From Sulfuriferula sp. (GTDB lineage: Bacteria; Pseudomonadota; Gammaproteobacteria; Burkholderiales; Sulfuriferulaceae): DNA of 64,000 bases. Location: NCBI GenBank assembly GCA_031291235.1, contig JARLJL010000013.1, positions 248,001 to 312,000 of the forward strand, given 5' to 3'. Position numbers and translations under genes: made by a program. The notes beneath the pieces are model-generated. The model saw only the letters and a list, made by a program, of their open reading frames with translations. It was not told the origin of the DNA and did no database searches. Below, piece after piece: positions 42,499 through 53,524 of the stretch. Every line of letters starts with the position of its first letter. The stretch's first letter is position 1.

Positions 42499-45230
42499 TA
42501 ACCCAATTGATCTAACAGTTCCTGGGCATGCGCCTGTTGCTGTGCATTACCCTCTTTGATCACTTCCTGCAGAATTTCACGGGCATTCTCGTGATCGCCC
42601 ATCTCTTGGTATACCTGGGCCAAATCCAGCTTGGTTTTTACTTCCTGCTCGACGTCGCTCAACTCAGGCTCTTTTTCCGCTGCCGAAGGTTCTTCAAAAT
42701 CGAGATTAATGCCGGAGAAATCCAGAGTGACCGGACCTTCCTCAGGTTCGTCTGCAGGCGCAGGGGCAGGCGCCGCTGCCACCACCGGTTCTTCATGCGT
42801 GCTATCGTCCAGATCGAAATCGAAACTCAACATATCATCCTGCGCAACAGGCTCGGCTTGTACTGCGGGCGCTTCATGAACAGCTATCGGTTCCGGCTCA
42901 GGTATCGCTTCCGCCGCCGCTTCGCTTTCCGGTTCAAAATCCAGATTGAAATCCATGTCGGCAAACGCGTTCGCTTCGGCTGCTGGTTCCGCTGCGACCT
43001 GTTCTTCGCCGTGTGCCGGTTCAGGCTCGACAGCTGCAGTTGACGCCATAGCCTCAGCGCTGATATCCGACAATGCTATGGCATGCGATTCTTCCGGCAT
43101 TTCTGACACCGGTTCGGCAACTGGCGTCGCTACGGTATCCGTATCAAAATCCAGTGCAGTCGAAAAATCCAGTCCCTGATCGTCGTGAACCGCCGGAGCT
43201 GCAACTACTGCCGGTGCTTCTTCAACGGCAGCAGCTGTTTCAGGCTCGTCATCCAGTACAAATTCATCCATCGCCGCTGCTGCAGCTACGCTGCCGACTG
43301 CTGCCGCGGCAACGGCGCCGGTTGCAGCCGAATGCCCACCGTATAAAGGATTGTGCGGATCAAGCCGGTGACCCAGCTCGGCTGCTTTTTCCCATATCGG
43401 CGTATTCTCGCCACCCAGTGCCGAATACAATTCGGTCGCTATGGATTCGAACGCCGGCAAGTTATTGCGCGCTGCATATATTTCCAGCAATTTCAGTTTG
43501 ATTTCATGGCGCGCCGGATCTTTTACCATCGCCTCCTTCAAAATCTCTTCAGCTTGCGCGTCGCGTCCATATGCCATATACACTTCGGCTTCTGCAATCG
43601 GATCGACATCATGCGTATCCAGATTACCCAGTCCAGACTGGCTGAAGTCGGTAAGGAAAGACGTATTATTGGTGTTGACCGACGCACCGCCCTGGGTACC
43701 GTATACCGTATTGGGTTTGGCCTCGACGTTAGTCATGATACTGTTTTCGAACTTGGACAGTCCTTCGCGACGGCGGCGGCTTTTCGCCCGGAAACCCATG
43801 AATGCGAGCAGCAATACAGCGATCGCACCAGCGCCTGCATACAGCGGATTAACCGCCTCATACCAGTTGCTTGTGGCCGGAATCGGCGCAACAGGCTGGA
43901 CTTCGACTTTCTTCGGCGCGGGTTTGGCAGGTGCTGCAGGCGGGGTCGCAGCCGGCGGCACAGGCACAGGAGCCGGCGTGGTCGCTGCGGGTTTCTCGGC
44001 ATTCTTCTGCAATTCAGCCATGGATTGATTTTTCAATTCAACCAATCGCTGCATATCCTTGATATTTTTTTCCAGTGCGGCTGCGCGATCGTTGGCTTCC
44101 TTGAGCGCATTTTGCTTGGCTGCAGCCTCATCCTGCGCAGCCTGTTTTTGCTCTGCGGCGCTTGGCTTGTTACCGTTAGCGGGATTCTTGCCAGTAGCTG
44201 GCGCTTCGCCTTTGGATAATTTGAGCACATCCTGCCCTGGCTTGACCTGGGCAGCCTTATCTTCTACCTTGGGCGTGATCTTGCCGCTGGCTTGCGTCGG
44301 TTTTTCTTCCGCTTTGGGCGCTGCCGCCACTTCGCCAGCCAGCTTTTGCCGGTAACTGTTCCAGTCGGCAGATTGCAGTTTGATTTCGCGTGCCGCATCG
44401 GCTTCACTAATGGCGGATACTTCTTCCTTGGTCGGCACTTTCATAATCTGCCCGACTTTCAGGCGATTCATATTACCGACAAATGCATGCGTATTGGCTC
44501 GATACAGGCCTACCAGCATCTGTTCCAGCTTAACGCCTTCCGGTTTGGTTTCTTTCGCAATAGCTATCAATGTTGCGCCGGATTTGACCGGGCCTATGGT
44601 TGCTGCACTTGCGGTCCCATTGGCGGCAGCGCCGTTTTCGGCAGTATGTTCAGCACTGGTTTCGGCCGGTTTTTTAACAGCTGTTCTGGCAACGGCAGAC
44701 TTGGTTTCAGGCGCTGCCTGTTTTTCAGTAGGCGCTGTGCTGCCAGAAGCCAACGGTTTGCTTGTTGCCGGCGCATTCGAGCCCACTGTAGCCGGTGTAA
44801 CGTTCAGATTGCTGTTCTGCTTGGCGGTCATGCCCGGTGGATCGAGCAAGAGTGTGTACTCACGTACCATTTGCCCGCTACCCCAGCTCAACTCGATCAA
44901 CATGTCGAGGAACGGATCATTAACCGGCGTTTTCGAAGTGATTTTTACTACCGTATGTCCGTCCGGCTTTTTATCCAGTGCGAATTTGATACCGCTCAGG
45001 GTATTGCTCATATCTACATTCGCGTCGTGAAACGCATCTGCACTAGCCATGCGTGCCTGCATAGTAGCCAATTCTGAGGGATCGGCGGCAATAACGTCTA
45101 TTTCTGCATTCAATGGCTGCCCTAGTGCGGAATTAATGGACAGTTTACCCAAACCAGCACTATAAGCGGGTGTTTGCGCCAGCAACAACATCGCAGCTGA
45201 CAAACAAATCACTATTTTCCTTTTATGCAT
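42498..45230 (-). CDS. fimV: FimV/HubP-family polar peptidoglycan-binding protein
   Basis: 910 residues. Signal peptide (ending PAYSA), a conserved N-terminal domain (LGKLSINSALGQPLNAEIDV), a LysM-like segment (about 214-275), an alanine/proline linker and coiled coil (about 370-410), TM helix (YAGAGAIAVLLLAFMGF, about 470), then a long acidic low-complexity cytoplasmic region and the FimV C-terminal motif LDLAQVYQEMGDHENAREIL. Such proteins organise poles and type IV pili. AAGGGG is upstream of the ATG. Confidence 0.93.
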   Translation of the reverse strand: MHKRKIVICLSAAMLLLAQTPAYSAGLGKLSINSALGQPLNAEIDVIAADPSELATMQARMASADAFHDANVDMSNTLSGIKFALDKKPDGHTVVKITSKTPVNDPFLDMLIELSWGSGQMVREYTLLLDPPGMTAKQNSNLNVTPATVGSNAPATSKPLASGSTAPTEKQAAPETKSAVARTAVKKPAETSAEHTAENGAAANGTASAATIGPVKSGATLIAIAKETKPEGVKLEQMLVGLYRANTHAFVGNMNRLKVGQIMKVPTKEEVSAISEADAAREIKLQSADWNSYRQKLAGEVAAAPKAEEKPTQASGKITPKVEDKAAQVKPGQDVLKLSKGEAPATGKNPANGNKPSAAEQKQAAQDEAAAKQNALKEANDRAAALEKNIKDMQRLVELKNQSMAELQKNAEKPAATTPAPVPVPPAATPPAAPAKPAPKKVEVQPVAPIPATSNWYEAVNPLYAGAGAIAVLLLAFMGFRAKSRRRREGLSKFENSIMTNVEAKPNTVYGTQGGASVNTNNTSFLTDFSQSGLGNLDTHDVDPIAEAEVYMAYGRDAQAEEILKEAMVKDPARHEIKLKLLEIYAARNNLPAFESIATELYSALGGENTPIWEKAAELGHRLDPHNPLYGGHSAATGAVAAAAVGSVAAAAAMDEFVLDDEPETAAAVEEAPAVVAAPAVHDDQGLDFSTALDFDTDTVATPVAEPVSEMPEESHAIALSDISAEAMASTAAVEPEPAHGEEQVAAEPAAEANAFADMDFNLDFEPESEAAAEAIPEPEPIAVHEAPAVQAEPVAQDDMLSFDFDLDDSTHEEPVVAAAPAPAPADEPEEGPVTLDFSGINLDFEEPSAAEKEPELSDVEQEVKTKLDLAQVYQEMGDHENAREILQEVIKEGNAQQQAHAQELLDQLG

Positions 45231-45285
45231 TGTACCGACCCCTTTGATTCGATTGTTTATTAGGTACTTCGTAGTTATAACAATT

Positions 45286-46305
45286 CTAAATAAATTCGGC
45301 TACCCACTCTTCTGCAATGCGCACGCTATTCAACGCTGAACCCGCATGAATATTATCCGCCACTACCCAGTAACTCAAACCCAAGGCATCGCCTATCGTC
45401 TCTCTTATACGACCGATCAATACAGCATCATCCCCTGCAGTATCAATAGGGGTAGGATATACGGCGCCATCCGGCGTATTCATCACCGTAACGGCATCGC
45501 TATTTTCCCATAAGGCAGTTGCATCACCGGCAGCAAGCTTGCGTTGCGTGACTATTTCCACCACCTGCCCATGCCCATAAAACACAGGGACTCGTACTGC
45601 CGTCGGATTGACGGCCAAATTGGGAAGCGCGAGTACTTTGCGCGTCTCATCCACCATCTTCATCTCTTCGACACTATAGCCATTATCCATCAAATCACCA
45701 ACTTGCGGCAAAATGTTAAAGGAAATACGCCTAGAATATACGATATTTTCAGTTTCGGTAAGATTAAAAATAGCGCGCGACTGATCCGCCAGCTCATCAA
45801 CCCCAGCCTTGCCTGAGCCGGATACTGCTTGATAAGTCGCAATACTGACTCGCGACAACCCGACTGCATCGACAATCGGCTTCAGGCTGAGCAGCAAATG
45901 GGTGGTAGCTGCATTCGGACAAGCGATGATGTTGCGCTTGGTAAAATCGGCAATACGTTCACTGTTAACGCCGGCAACAACCAGCGGCACATCGGCATCC
46001 ATACGAAACTGCGGGCTGGTATCGATCACCACGCACCCAGCGGCTGCGGCTATAGGCGCAAAGTGGGCTGCAGCTTCCGCACCGGCAGTAAAAATCGCCA
46101 GTTGCACTTGACTGAAATCGAATGTTGCCGCATCCAGTACGGTAATATCCCTGAACCGGAACTGCACATCGTCGCCCACAGACAGGCTGGGCGAAAGCAG
46201 AAACAACTTACCCAGTGAAAATTGGCATTTTGCCAGATGCGTCAGCACAGCCTCGCCGGCCAGGGTGGTTGCCCCCAGCACAGCGATGTTCACCGTCCCG
46301 GTCAT
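45286..46305 (-). CDS. usg: USG-1-like paralogue of aspartate-semialdehyde dehydrogenase
   Basis: 339 residues from the ATG overlapping the asd stop as ATGA. It keeps the NAD(P) fold ([16 protein letters not shown]) and the overall ASADH layout, but where asd has GNCTVSLM with the catalytic cysteine, this protein reads CPNAATT, with alanine in the cysteine place. It is therefore probably not a dehydrogenase. The tandem with asd is common in betaproteobacteria. Function unknown. Confidence 0.82.
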   Translation of the reverse strand: MTGTVNIAVLGATTLAGEAVLTHLAKCQFSLGKLFLLSPSLSVGDDVQFRFRDITVLDAATFDFSQVQLAIFTAGAEAAAHFAPIAAAAGCVVIDTSPQFRMDADVPLVVAGVNSERIADFTKRNIIACPNAATTHLLLSLKPIVDAVGLSRVSIATYQAVSGSGKAGVDELADQSRAIFNLTETENIVYSRRISFNILPQVGDLMDNGYSVEEMKMVDETRKVLALPNLAVNPTAVRVPVFYGHGQVVEIVTQRKLAAGDATALWENSDAVTVMNTPDGAVYPTPIDTAGDDAVLIGRIRETIGDALGLSYWVVADNIHAGSALNSVRIAEEWVAEFI

Positions 46306-47420
46306 TGCGCTTCCACCAGGATACGCAACATGCGGCGCAAAGGTTCCGCCGCGCCCCACAACAATTGATCGCCCACAGTAAATGCGGAAAGGTATTCGCC
46401 GCCCATGTACAATTTGCGCATGCGTCCCACCGGCACGGTCAAGGTACCGGTCACCGCTGCAGGCGTCAAATCGGTCATGCTGGCTTCGCGCTGATTCGGT
46501 ACGACTTTGACCCAGTCGTTATGTGCGGCAATAATGGCTTCGATTTCATCCATAGGCACATCCTGCATCAGTTTCACGGTCAACGCCTGACTGTGGCAGC
46601 GCATCGCGCCAATACGCACGCATAGCCCATCGATATTGATCTGGCCGTCGGCCAGCCCCAGTATCTTGTTGGTTTCGGCACGCGCTTTCCATTCTTCCTT
46701 GCTCTGTCCGTTGCCCAGATCCTTGTCTATCCAAGGAATCAGACTACCGGCCAGCGGCACGCCGAAATTGGCGGTGGGGAAAGTGTCGTCGCGCAATACG
46801 CCGGCCACTTCACGATCGATATCGAGAATAGCAGAAGCCGGATCGTCCAGCAGGCTTTTCGCCACCTTATGCGCTTCGCCCATCTGGTTCAGCAATTCGC
46901 GCATGTTCTGTGCACCTGCGCCGGATGCAGCCTGATAGGTCATGGCGCTGATCCAGTCCACCATATTCTCGCGAAACAAGCCGCCCAGCGCCATCAGCAT
47001 CAATGAAACGGTGCAGTTGCCGCCGATGAAGTCCTTGCCGCCCTTGACTAGCGCATCCTTGATCACATGCTGGTTAACCGGATCGAGGATAATCACGCTG
47101 TCCTTTTCCATGCGCAACGTCGACGCCGCATCTATCCAGTAGCCCTTCCACCCCGCCGCGCGCAATTGCCCGAAGATTTCGGTAGTATAGTCGCCGCCCT
47201 GGGTAGAAATAATCGCGTCCATCGCCTTGAGCTCATTGATATTGCGCGCATCTTTCAGCGCAGGAATATCGCGGCCGATATCCGGGCCTTTGCCACCCAC
47301 TTGCGAGGTGGTAAAAAACACCGGCTCGATCAAATCAAAATCGCGCTCTTCGCGCATACGCTGCATCAGTACGGAACCGACCATGCCGCGCCATCCAACC
47401 AGACCTACTCGCATCATCAT
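46302..47420 (-). CDS. asd: Aspartate-semialdehyde dehydrogenase
   Basis: 372 residues. It reduces aspartyl phosphate to aspartate semialdehyde for lysine, threonine and methionine synthesis. The active-site cysteine is in [33 protein letters not shown] is the nucleotide-binding start. A GTG and three ATGs follow one another at the start; AAAGG best fits the ATG at 47420. Ten bases after leuB. Confidence 0.97.
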   Translation of the reverse strand: MMMRVGLVGWRGMVGSVLMQRMREERDFDLIEPVFFTTSQVGGKGPDIGRDIPALKDARNINELKAMDAIISTQGGDYTTEIFGQLRAAGWKGYWIDAASTLRMEKDSVIILDPVNQHVIKDALVKGGKDFIGGNCTVSLMLMALGGLFRENMVDWISAMTYQAASGAGAQNMRELLNQMGEAHKVAKSLLDDPASAILDIDREVAGVLRDDTFPTANFGVPLAGSLIPWIDKDLGNGQSKEEWKARAETNKILGLADGQINIDGLCVRIGAMRCHSQALTVKLMQDVPMDEIEAIIAAHNDWVKVVPNQREASMTDLTPAAVTGTLTVPVGRMRKLYMGGEYLSAFTVGDQLLWGAAEPLRRMLRILVEAQ

Positions 47421-47432
47421 CACTTACCTTTG

Positions 47433-48497
47433 TTAAAGTGCCGCAACGACAGCATCGCCCATCGCCGCACAGCCGACCCTGGTAGTACCGGCCGTATAAA
47501 TATCCGCAGTACGCAAACCTTGCGCAATGACCTTTTTCACCGCATTTTCAATACGATCGGCCACGGCATCGTGACCGAAGGTATAACGCATCATCATTGC
47601 TGCGGACAAAATAGTCGCCAGCGGATTGGCGATGTCCTTGCCAGCGATGTCCGGCGCGGAACCATGGATAGGCTCGTACATGCCTTTGCGGTTTTCGTCC
47701 ATCGACGCCGAACCCAGCATGCCGATGGAACCGGTGAGCATGGAGGCCTCATCAGACAGAATATCGCCGAAAATATTGCCGGTCAGGATCACGTCGAACT
47801 GTTTGGGATTGCGCACCAACTGCATGGCTGCGTTATCCACGTACATATGCGACAGCGCCACTTCCGGATACTGCCTGGCGGTCTCGATGACCACTTCGCG
47901 CCACAACTCGCTGGTTTCCAGCACGTTGGCTTTCTCTACCGAGCACAATTTTTTGCCGCGCTTCATCGCGATCTGAAAACCGATGTGCGCCACACGACGC
48001 ACTTCGGATTCGGCATAACGCATGGTGTTATAACCTTCGCGCTCACCGTCCGCATTCACATGAATACCGCGCGGCTGGCCGAAATACAGGTCTCCGGTCA
48101 ATTCGCGCACTATCATCAGATCCAGCCCGGATACCACTTCCGGTTTCAGGGTCGACGCATCCGCCAGCTCGGGATATAACGTCGCAGGCCGCAAATTGGC
48201 AAACAGATTCAGTTCCTTGCGGATGCGCAGCAGACCCTGTTCAGGACGCATCGGGCGCGGCAGGCTGTCATACTGATAGCCGCCCACAGCGCCCAGCAAA
48301 ACAGCATCGGCGGCACGCGCCAATTTCAAAGTAGCCTCCGGCAACGGGTCGCCGGCAGCATCGTAACCGGCTCCACCAATCGCGGCGTGCTCCATCTCTA
48401 TCTTCATACCGTCGCTATTAAGCGCTTGCAACACTTTCACGGCTTGCTCAGTCACTTCCGGGCCTATCCCGTCACCGGGCAAAACAGCTATCTTCAT
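47433..48497 (-). CDS. leuB: 3-isopropylmalate dehydrogenase
   Basis: 354 residues. Oxidises 3-isopropylmalate to the keto acid in leucine synthesis. Motifs: [32 protein letters not shown] with [26 protein letters not shown] for metal, and [14 protein letters not shown] for NAD. Length and all catalytic residues are normal. Confidence 0.98.
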   Translation of the reverse strand: MKIAVLPGDGIGPEVTEQAVKVLQALNSDGMKIEMEHAAIGGAGYDAAGDPLPEATLKLARAADAVLLGAVGGYQYDSLPRPMRPEQGLLRIRKELNLFANLRPATLYPELADASTLKPEVVSGLDLMIVRELTGDLYFGQPRGIHVNADGEREGYNTMRYAESEVRRVAHIGFQIAMKRGKKLCSVEKANVLETSELWREVVIETARQYPEVALSHMYVDNAAMQLVRNPKQFDVILTGNIFGDILSDEASMLTGSIGMLGSASMDENRKGMYEPIHGSAPDIAGKDIANPLATILSAAMMMRYTFGHDAVADRIENAVKKVIAQGLRTADIYTAGTTRVGCAAMGDAVVAAL

Positions 48498-48514
48498 CTT
48501 TAATCTTTCAATAT

Positions 48515-49153
48515 TCAGGTAAATAACCAGGGGGCAGTCTGCTTGCGTTGCGCTTCATAGGCACGAATTTCGGCCACATGCTGCAGGGTCAGACCGATAT
48601 CGTCCAGCCCGTTCAGCAGGCAATATTTGCGATGCGCATCCACCTCAAATTTAAACGTCGCACCGGCAGGCGTTGTCACCGTCTGCGCCGTCAAATCGAT
48701 GTGCAGACGGTAACCTTCGGCTGCAGCCGTTTCCTTGAACAGCTGATCGACCACCGCCGCATCCAGCACTATCGGCAACAAACCGTTCTTAAAACAGTTG
48801 TTATAGAAAATATCGGCAAAGCTCGGCGCGATAATCGCACGCATGCCGTAATCCTCCAACGCCCACGGGGCGTGCTCGCGGCTCGACCCGCAACCGAAAT
48901 TCTCGCGCGCCAGCAGAACTTGCGCCCCCTGATAACGCGGCTGGTTCAGCACAAAATCGGAATTAAGCGGACGCCCGCTATTGTCCTGCCCCGGCTCGCC
49001 GTGATCCAGATAACGCCATTCATCAAACAGATTGGGGCCGAACCCGCTACGTTTGATGGACTTCAAAAACTGTTTGGGAATAATCGCATCGGTATCGACA
49101 TTGGCCCGATCCAGCGGCACGACCAACCCATCCAATAAAGTAAATGCTCGCAT
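48515..49153 (-). CDS. leuD: Isopropylmalate isomerase small subunit
   Basis: 212 residues from the ATG at 49153; an in-frame stretch upstream adds up to 18 residues without support. Pairs with LeuC as the small subunit. [28 protein letters not shown] and [21 protein letters not shown] are signature motifs. It ends 17 bases before leuB. Confidence 0.95.
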   Translation of the reverse strand: MRAFTLLDGLVVPLDRANVDTDAIIPKQFLKSIKRSGFGPNLFDEWRYLDHGEPGQDNSGRPLNSDFVLNQPRYQGAQVLLARENFGCGSSREHAPWALEDYGMRAIIAPSFADIFYNNCFKNGLLPIVLDAAVVDQLFKETAAAEGYRLHIDLTAQTVTTPAGATFKFEVDAHRKYCLLNGLDDIGLTLQHVAEIRAYEAQRKQTAPWLFT

Positions 49154-49220
49154 CAGTTTGCTTTCTTCCATATTGCCGACACGGGCACATTCATCATCAA
49201 TGCACACATGTCAGCTTCTC

Positions 49221-50624
49221 TCAAAATTCCCGAACATCGACAAAATGCCCTGCCAATGCAGCAGCAGCAGCCATAGCCGGACTCACTAGATGGGTACGTC
49301 CGCCCTGGCCCTGACGGCCTTCGAAATTGCGATTGGATGTCGCCGCGCAACGCTCGCCAGGCTCCAGCCTGTCTGCATTCATCGCCAGACACATGGAACA
49401 GCCCGGATCGCGCCATTCAAATCCGGCGTCGACAAATAGCTTGTCCAGTCCTTCCTGTTCGGCTTGCTGCTTCACCAGACCGGAACCCGGTACCACCATC
49501 GCCAGTTTGACATTGGCAGCCTTCTTGCGCCCCTTGATTACCGCTGCGGCTGCGCGTAAATCCTCGATCCGTGAATTGGTGCACGAGCCAATAAACACCT
49601 TGTCGACAACAATCTGCTCAATCGGTGTATTTGCAGCCAATCCCATGTAAGCAAGCGCTCGCTCCCAGTCATGGCGCTTAACTTCGTTCGGCGCATTAGC
49701 CGGGTCAGGCACTCGCCCGGTTACCGCCACTACCATTTCCGGCGACGTGCCCCATGTGACTTGCGGCAGAATATCGGCGGCGGCCAGATTCACTTCGCGA
49801 TCGAATACCGCATCGTCATCCGATACCAGCGTATGCCACCATGCTACAGCCTGGTCCCACATCGCACCGGTCGGTGCAGCCGGGCGTCCCTGTACATAAG
49901 CGATGGTTTTTTCGTCCACCGCCACCATACCGGCACGCGCACCGGCTTCAATCGCCATATTGCACAAGGTCATGCGGCCTTCCATGGACAGACCGCGTAT
50001 GGCGGAACCGGCAAACTCTATGGCATAACCTGTACCGCCCGCCGTGCCTATGGCACCGATAATCGCCAGCGCCACATCCTTGGCAGTCACGCCCTCACCC
50101 AGCTCACCCTCGACCAGCACACGCATGGCCTTGGATTTTTTGGTCATCAGGCATTGCGTGGCCATGACATGCTCGACTTCCGACGTGCCGATACCGAACG
50201 CCAGCGCGCCGAACGCACCGTGGGTACTGGTATGCGAATCGCCGCATACCACGGTCATGCCCGGCAATGTAAGTCCTTGCTCCGGCCCTATCACATGCAC
50301 GATGCCCTGACGCACATCGTTCATTTTGAATTCGACGATACCGAATTCTGCGCAATTCTGGTCCAGCGTATCCACCTGCAAGCGCGACACCGGGTCAACA
50401 ATGCCTTCGGCGCGATGCGTCGTCGGTACGTTATGATCCGGCACGGCGACTGCCGCAGCCGCACGCCACGGTTTGCGTCCGGCCAGACGCAGCCCTTCGA
50501 AAGCTTGCGGGCTGGTCACTTCATGCACCAGATGCCGATCTATGTACAGCAATGCAGAACCGTCCGCCTCGGTATGCACCAAGTGCGACTGCCAAAGTTT
50601 ATCGTAAAGCGTTTGCCCACTCAT
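49221..50624 (-). CDS. leuC: Isopropylmalate isomerase large subunit
   Basis: 467 residues, starting [14 protein letters not shown]. The 4Fe-4S cysteines are in FIGSCTNSR and [37 protein letters not shown] is the other signature. It leads the leuCDB-asd-usg series. No leader peptide or T-box recognised in the short region upstream (50625-50686). Confidence 0.97.
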   Translation of the reverse strand: MSGQTLYDKLWQSHLVHTEADGSALLYIDRHLVHEVTSPQAFEGLRLAGRKPWRAAAAVAVPDHNVPTTHRAEGIVDPVSRLQVDTLDQNCAEFGIVEFKMNDVRQGIVHVIGPEQGLTLPGMTVVCGDSHTSTHGAFGALAFGIGTSEVEHVMATQCLMTKKSKAMRVLVEGELGEGVTAKDVALAIIGAIGTAGGTGYAIEFAGSAIRGLSMEGRMTLCNMAIEAGARAGMVAVDEKTIAYVQGRPAAPTGAMWDQAVAWWHTLVSDDDAVFDREVNLAAADILPQVTWGTSPEMVVAVTGRVPDPANAPNEVKRHDWERALAYMGLAANTPIEQIVVDKVFIGSCTNSRIEDLRAAAAVIKGRKKAANVKLAMVVPGSGLVKQQAEQEGLDKLFVDAGFEWRDPGCSMCLAMNADRLEPGERCAATSNRNFEGRQGQGGRTHLVSPAMAAAAALAGHFVDVREF

Positions 50625-50686
50625 GAATCTGACCAATCTTGATAATCGAACCGGAAATTATACACAGACTGGGGCGAATTGATAAA

Positions 50687-51841
50687 TCAGTACGTTACCT
50701 GACTCATTCGATGTTGCTGCCATAGCACCAGCATGAATGCCAGCAGCGCACAACCAGCTGCAATCATGAATACCCAATGCGCACCCCAGCTATCCCAGAT
50801 TGCGCCCGCATACAAGCCGCCCGCTGTGCCGCCCGCGCCGTACGTCAACCCATTGTAAATACCCTGCCCGCGCACTTGATTACGCCCATGAAAATACCGG
50901 TGTATCAGTGCCAGCGCGGCCACATGATAGGCACCGAATGTTGCAGCATGCAGTGTCTGTGCAAGTATGAGCCAGCCTAAATAATCGATACCCCACGCTA
51001 TCATTAAGAATCTGGCCACCGCAATTGCCAAAGCGGCCAGCAACACCTTCACCATGGGCACATTCGGCATCCACCGCGGCAACCATAAAAACACAGCAAT
51101 TTCGCAAATAACGCCCAGCGCCCACAGCCAGCCCACTGTACTTTTGCTGTAACCGTGCTCCACCAGATAAATGGAATAGAACGCATAATACGGTCCGTGC
51201 GCTACCGCCATCAGAAAGCACGCAACCAGCAAACTCAATACCTCCGGACGCCGCACCACCTGCCATATGGCAACATGCGTTGATCCTGGCAAGCTGGATT
51301 TTGCATCCGGTATCCAGCGCGCCAGCAACGCTATACCTGCCATCAACGTCAACACTACCCAGCGCAAATCCGCCGCAGGACGGAAATTCAACCAGTAACC
51401 CAGCCCCAGCACCGCGACAATAAACCCCACCGAGCCCCACAACCTGATACGCCCGTAATAATGGGTACGCTCTCCCAGATGGGATAAGGTAGTCGCTTCG
51501 ACCAACGGCAACGACGCACTCCAGAAAAAGCTCATGCCCGCCATGACCGCGAACAGCCAGCCGAATCCGTGCCCCCAGAACACTCCCAGAAAACACAGCA
51601 GGCTACCTGTTGCCGCTATCTGCACTATCGCCGAGCGTCGCCCGGTATGATCCGCCAGCCAGCCCCAGATATTAGGCGCAAATATGCGCATCACCTGCAA
51701 CAGCGACATCAGCACGCCTATTTGCCAGGCATCGAATGCCAGCGATTTCAGGTATAAGCCCCAGTACGGCGACATTGCCCCAACAAAGGCAAAATAGAAA
51801 AAGTAGTAACCCGACAAACGCCAGTACGGCAATTTATGCAC
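50687..51841 (-). CDS. MFS transporter of the 3-phenylpropionate-type (MFS_1-like)
   Basis: 384 residues from a GTG at 51841; the longer frame to 51934 lies inside msrA. Twelve TM segments can be traced (first YYFFYFAFVGAMSPYWGLYL). Features of the HcaT/PPP group: GLYLKSLAFDAWQIG near the start, and GRIRLWGSVGFIVAVLG. Its start overlaps the msrA end by 8 bases, so it is cotranscribed. The substrate is unknown. Confidence 0.85.
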   Translation of the reverse strand: MHKLPYWRLSGYYFFYFAFVGAMSPYWGLYLKSLAFDAWQIGVLMSLLQVMRIFAPNIWGWLADHTGRRSAIVQIAATGSLLCFLGVFWGHGFGWLFAVMAGMSFFWSASLPLVEATTLSHLGERTHYYGRIRLWGSVGFIVAVLGLGYWLNFRPAADLRWVVLTLMAGIALLARWIPDAKSSLPGSTHVAIWQVVRRPEVLSLLVACFLMAVAHGPYYAFYSIYLVEHGYSKSTVGWLWALGVICEIAVFLWLPRWMPNVPMVKVLLAALAIAVARFLMIAWGIDYLGWLILAQTLHAATFGAYHVAALALIHRYFHGRNQVRGQGIYNGLTYGAGGTAGGLYAGAIWDSWGAHWVFMIAAGCALLAFMLVLWQQHRMSQVTY

Positions 51842-52385
51842 GCGGCTGTATCCATTGCGGGAAATGCTGTTCGAATTTTGCCACCTTGGGGGCCACAACG
51901 TATTGGCAATAAGACTGCGCCGGGTGTTGTGCAAAATAATGCTGATGTTCCGGTTCCGCCGGATAAAACGTAGCCGCTGGCGTTAATTCGGTCACTATCG
52001 GCCGAGGCAACTGTGTCTGGACTTCGGCCATGACTTGCCGTGCCACTTCGAGTTGTTGCGTGTCATGGTAAAAAATCGCCGAACGGTACTGCGTGCCGTG
52101 ATCGTTGCCTTGGCGATTCAGGGTGGTTGGATCGTGGATAGTAAAAAATACACGCAGCAACCCTGCAAAATCGATAACGCGCGGGTCAAACGTGATACGC
52201 ACCACCTCAGCATGGCCGCTTTGCCCAGTGCACACATCGGTGTAGGTCGGATCCGGCCAGGTGCCGCCCATATAACCGGACACGACGCTCTGTACGCCCT
52301 GCATCCGTTCGTATACTGCCTCGAGGCACCAGAAGCATCCGCCAGCCAAGGTTGCAATCGCAACCTGTTGATTTGATTCAGTCAT
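51834..52385 (-). CDS. msrA: Peptide methionine sulfoxide reductase A
   Basis: 183 residues from the ATG at 52385. The catalytic cysteine is in LAGGCFWCLE; the rest (GYMGGTWPDPTYTDVCTGQSGHAEVVRI) is typical of MsrA. It repairs S-oxidised methionine. It has an MFS gene overlapping at its end. Confidence 0.96.
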   Translation of the reverse strand: MTESNQQVAIATLAGGCFWCLEAVYERMQGVQSVVSGYMGGTWPDPTYTDVCTGQSGHAEVVRITFDPRVIDFAGLLRVFFTIHDPTTLNRQGNDHGTQYRSAIFYHDTQQLEVARQVMAEVQTQLPRPIVTELTPAATFYPAEPEHQHYFAQHPAQSYCQYVVAPKVAKFEQHFPQWIQPRA

Positions 52386-52467
52386 GATAAGCACTCCACT
52401 GGCATATACCAAACATAAAAAAACAGGTTAAAATGACGGCTTTACTAATCATAAAAGGATGCTAGGC

Positions 52468-52884
52468 ATGTCAGGACACTTCCCTTTCAGTGGCAACACT
52501 AATCGCGTTAGCGTATTCGGTTTTTACGAACGTTACAACCTGAACCCCGCCATGCAGGAAAAGTATTATAAATGGTGGTACGACTGGGCGAAAAACTTTG
52601 TCATGAACGACCCCGACCTGAAAGCAGTGAAAGGCCTGGAATTCAATCACTACCCGTACGGTCAGCATTCGCATGTTGATTTCCACTTGCGTCAGGGTGC
52701 ATGGACCACCAGCCTGGTTGATCTCGGCGGATTCATCAAGGGTTCCATTTTCGGCAAAATGTCGGATGACGCCATGCACAAGCTGGATGAAGAACATCAC
52801 CACTTCCTGCATCATCTTGAAGAAGAAGCTAAACAAAGTCCGCGTCAACCTCAGCCTGAAATCGGCTGGTTCCGTCACTTCTGA
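52468..52884 (+). CDS. Small conserved aromatic/histidine-rich protein, unknown
   Basis: 138 residues from the ATG at 52468 (AAGG nine bases upstream; a start at 52459 sits on the ribosome site). No signal peptide or TM. Rich in Tyr, Trp, Phe and His: MQEKYYKWWYDWAKNF, then EFNHYPYGQHSHVDFHL, then EEHHHFLHHLEEE near the end. I do not recognise the family. It is one base ahead of nth and may share its message. The His clusters could bind metal; that is a guess. Confidence 0.7.
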   Translation: MSGHFPFSGNTNRVSVFGFYERYNLNPAMQEKYYKWWYDWAKNFVMNDPDLKAVKGLEFNHYPYGQHSHVDFHLRQGAWTTSLVDLGGFIKGSIFGKMSDDAMHKLDEEHHHFLHHLEEEAKQSPRQPQPEIGWFRHF

Positions 52885-52885
52885 T

Positions 52886-53524
52886 TTGAATGCCGCACAG
52901 CGCCGCGAAATCTTTGTACGATTCGCGGCGGTCAATCCTCACCCGAAAACCGAACTGGAATATGCCAGCACATTTGAATTGCTGGTAGCGGTTCTACTAT
53001 CGGCCCAGGCTACGGATAAAAGTGTCAACATCGCCACCCGTACACTGTTCCGCGCAGCCAACACTCCTGAAAGTATACTAGCGCTCGGCGAAGAAAAACT
53101 GGCCCAATACATACAACGCATAGGCCTGTACAAAAGCAAGGCGCGTCACCTGATCGCAACCTGTCAATTGCTGATCGAGCGCCACAACAGCGTTGTGCCG
53201 CATGACCGGACAGCGCTGGAAGCATTGCCAGGAGTCGGTCGAAAAACCGCCAACGTCATCCTGAATACGGCATTCGGCGAGGCGGTCATGGCCGTAGACA
53301 CGCATATTTTCCGCGTTTCCAATCGCATCGGACTGGCGCCAGGCAAAACCGTGCTGGCGGTAGAGCGCAAACTGATGAAGGCTATACCCAAGGACTATTT
53401 ACTCCACGCCCATCATTGGTTAATCTTGCATGGTCGCTATGTATGCAAGGCGCGCAAACCGGAATGCCCGCACTGCATTATTGCGGACTTATGCGAATAC
53501 CCGGATAAAACCGCCTCAATTTGA
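52886..53524 (+). CDS. nth: Endonuclease III (DNA glycosylase/AP lyase)
   Basis: 212 residues from a TTG at 52886; a much longer frame upstream belongs to the preceding gene. Repairs oxidised pyrimidines. HhH motif LPGVGRKTANVILNTAFG with the catalytic lysine, then VDTHIFRVSNRIG carrying the catalytic aspartate. The iron-sulfur loop is C-x6-C-x2-C-x5-C (CKARKPECPHCIIADLC). The length fits only the TTG start. Confidence 0.94.
   Translation: MNAAQRREIFVRFAAVNPHPKTELEYASTFELLVAVLLSAQATDKSVNIATRTLFRAANTPESILALGEEKLAQYIQRIGLYKSKARHLIATCQLLIERHNSVVPHDRTALEALPGVGRKTANVILNTAFGEAVMAVDTHIFRVSNRIGLAPGKTVLAVERKLMKAIPKDYLLHAHHWLILHGRYVCKARKPECPHCIIADLCEYPDKTASI

Noticed and set aside
49154-49220. Small leader or entericidin gene between leuC and leuD
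   Set aside because: The short frame there encodes a peptide with no lipoprotein signal or hydrophobic core; the leuD start is simply a little downstream.
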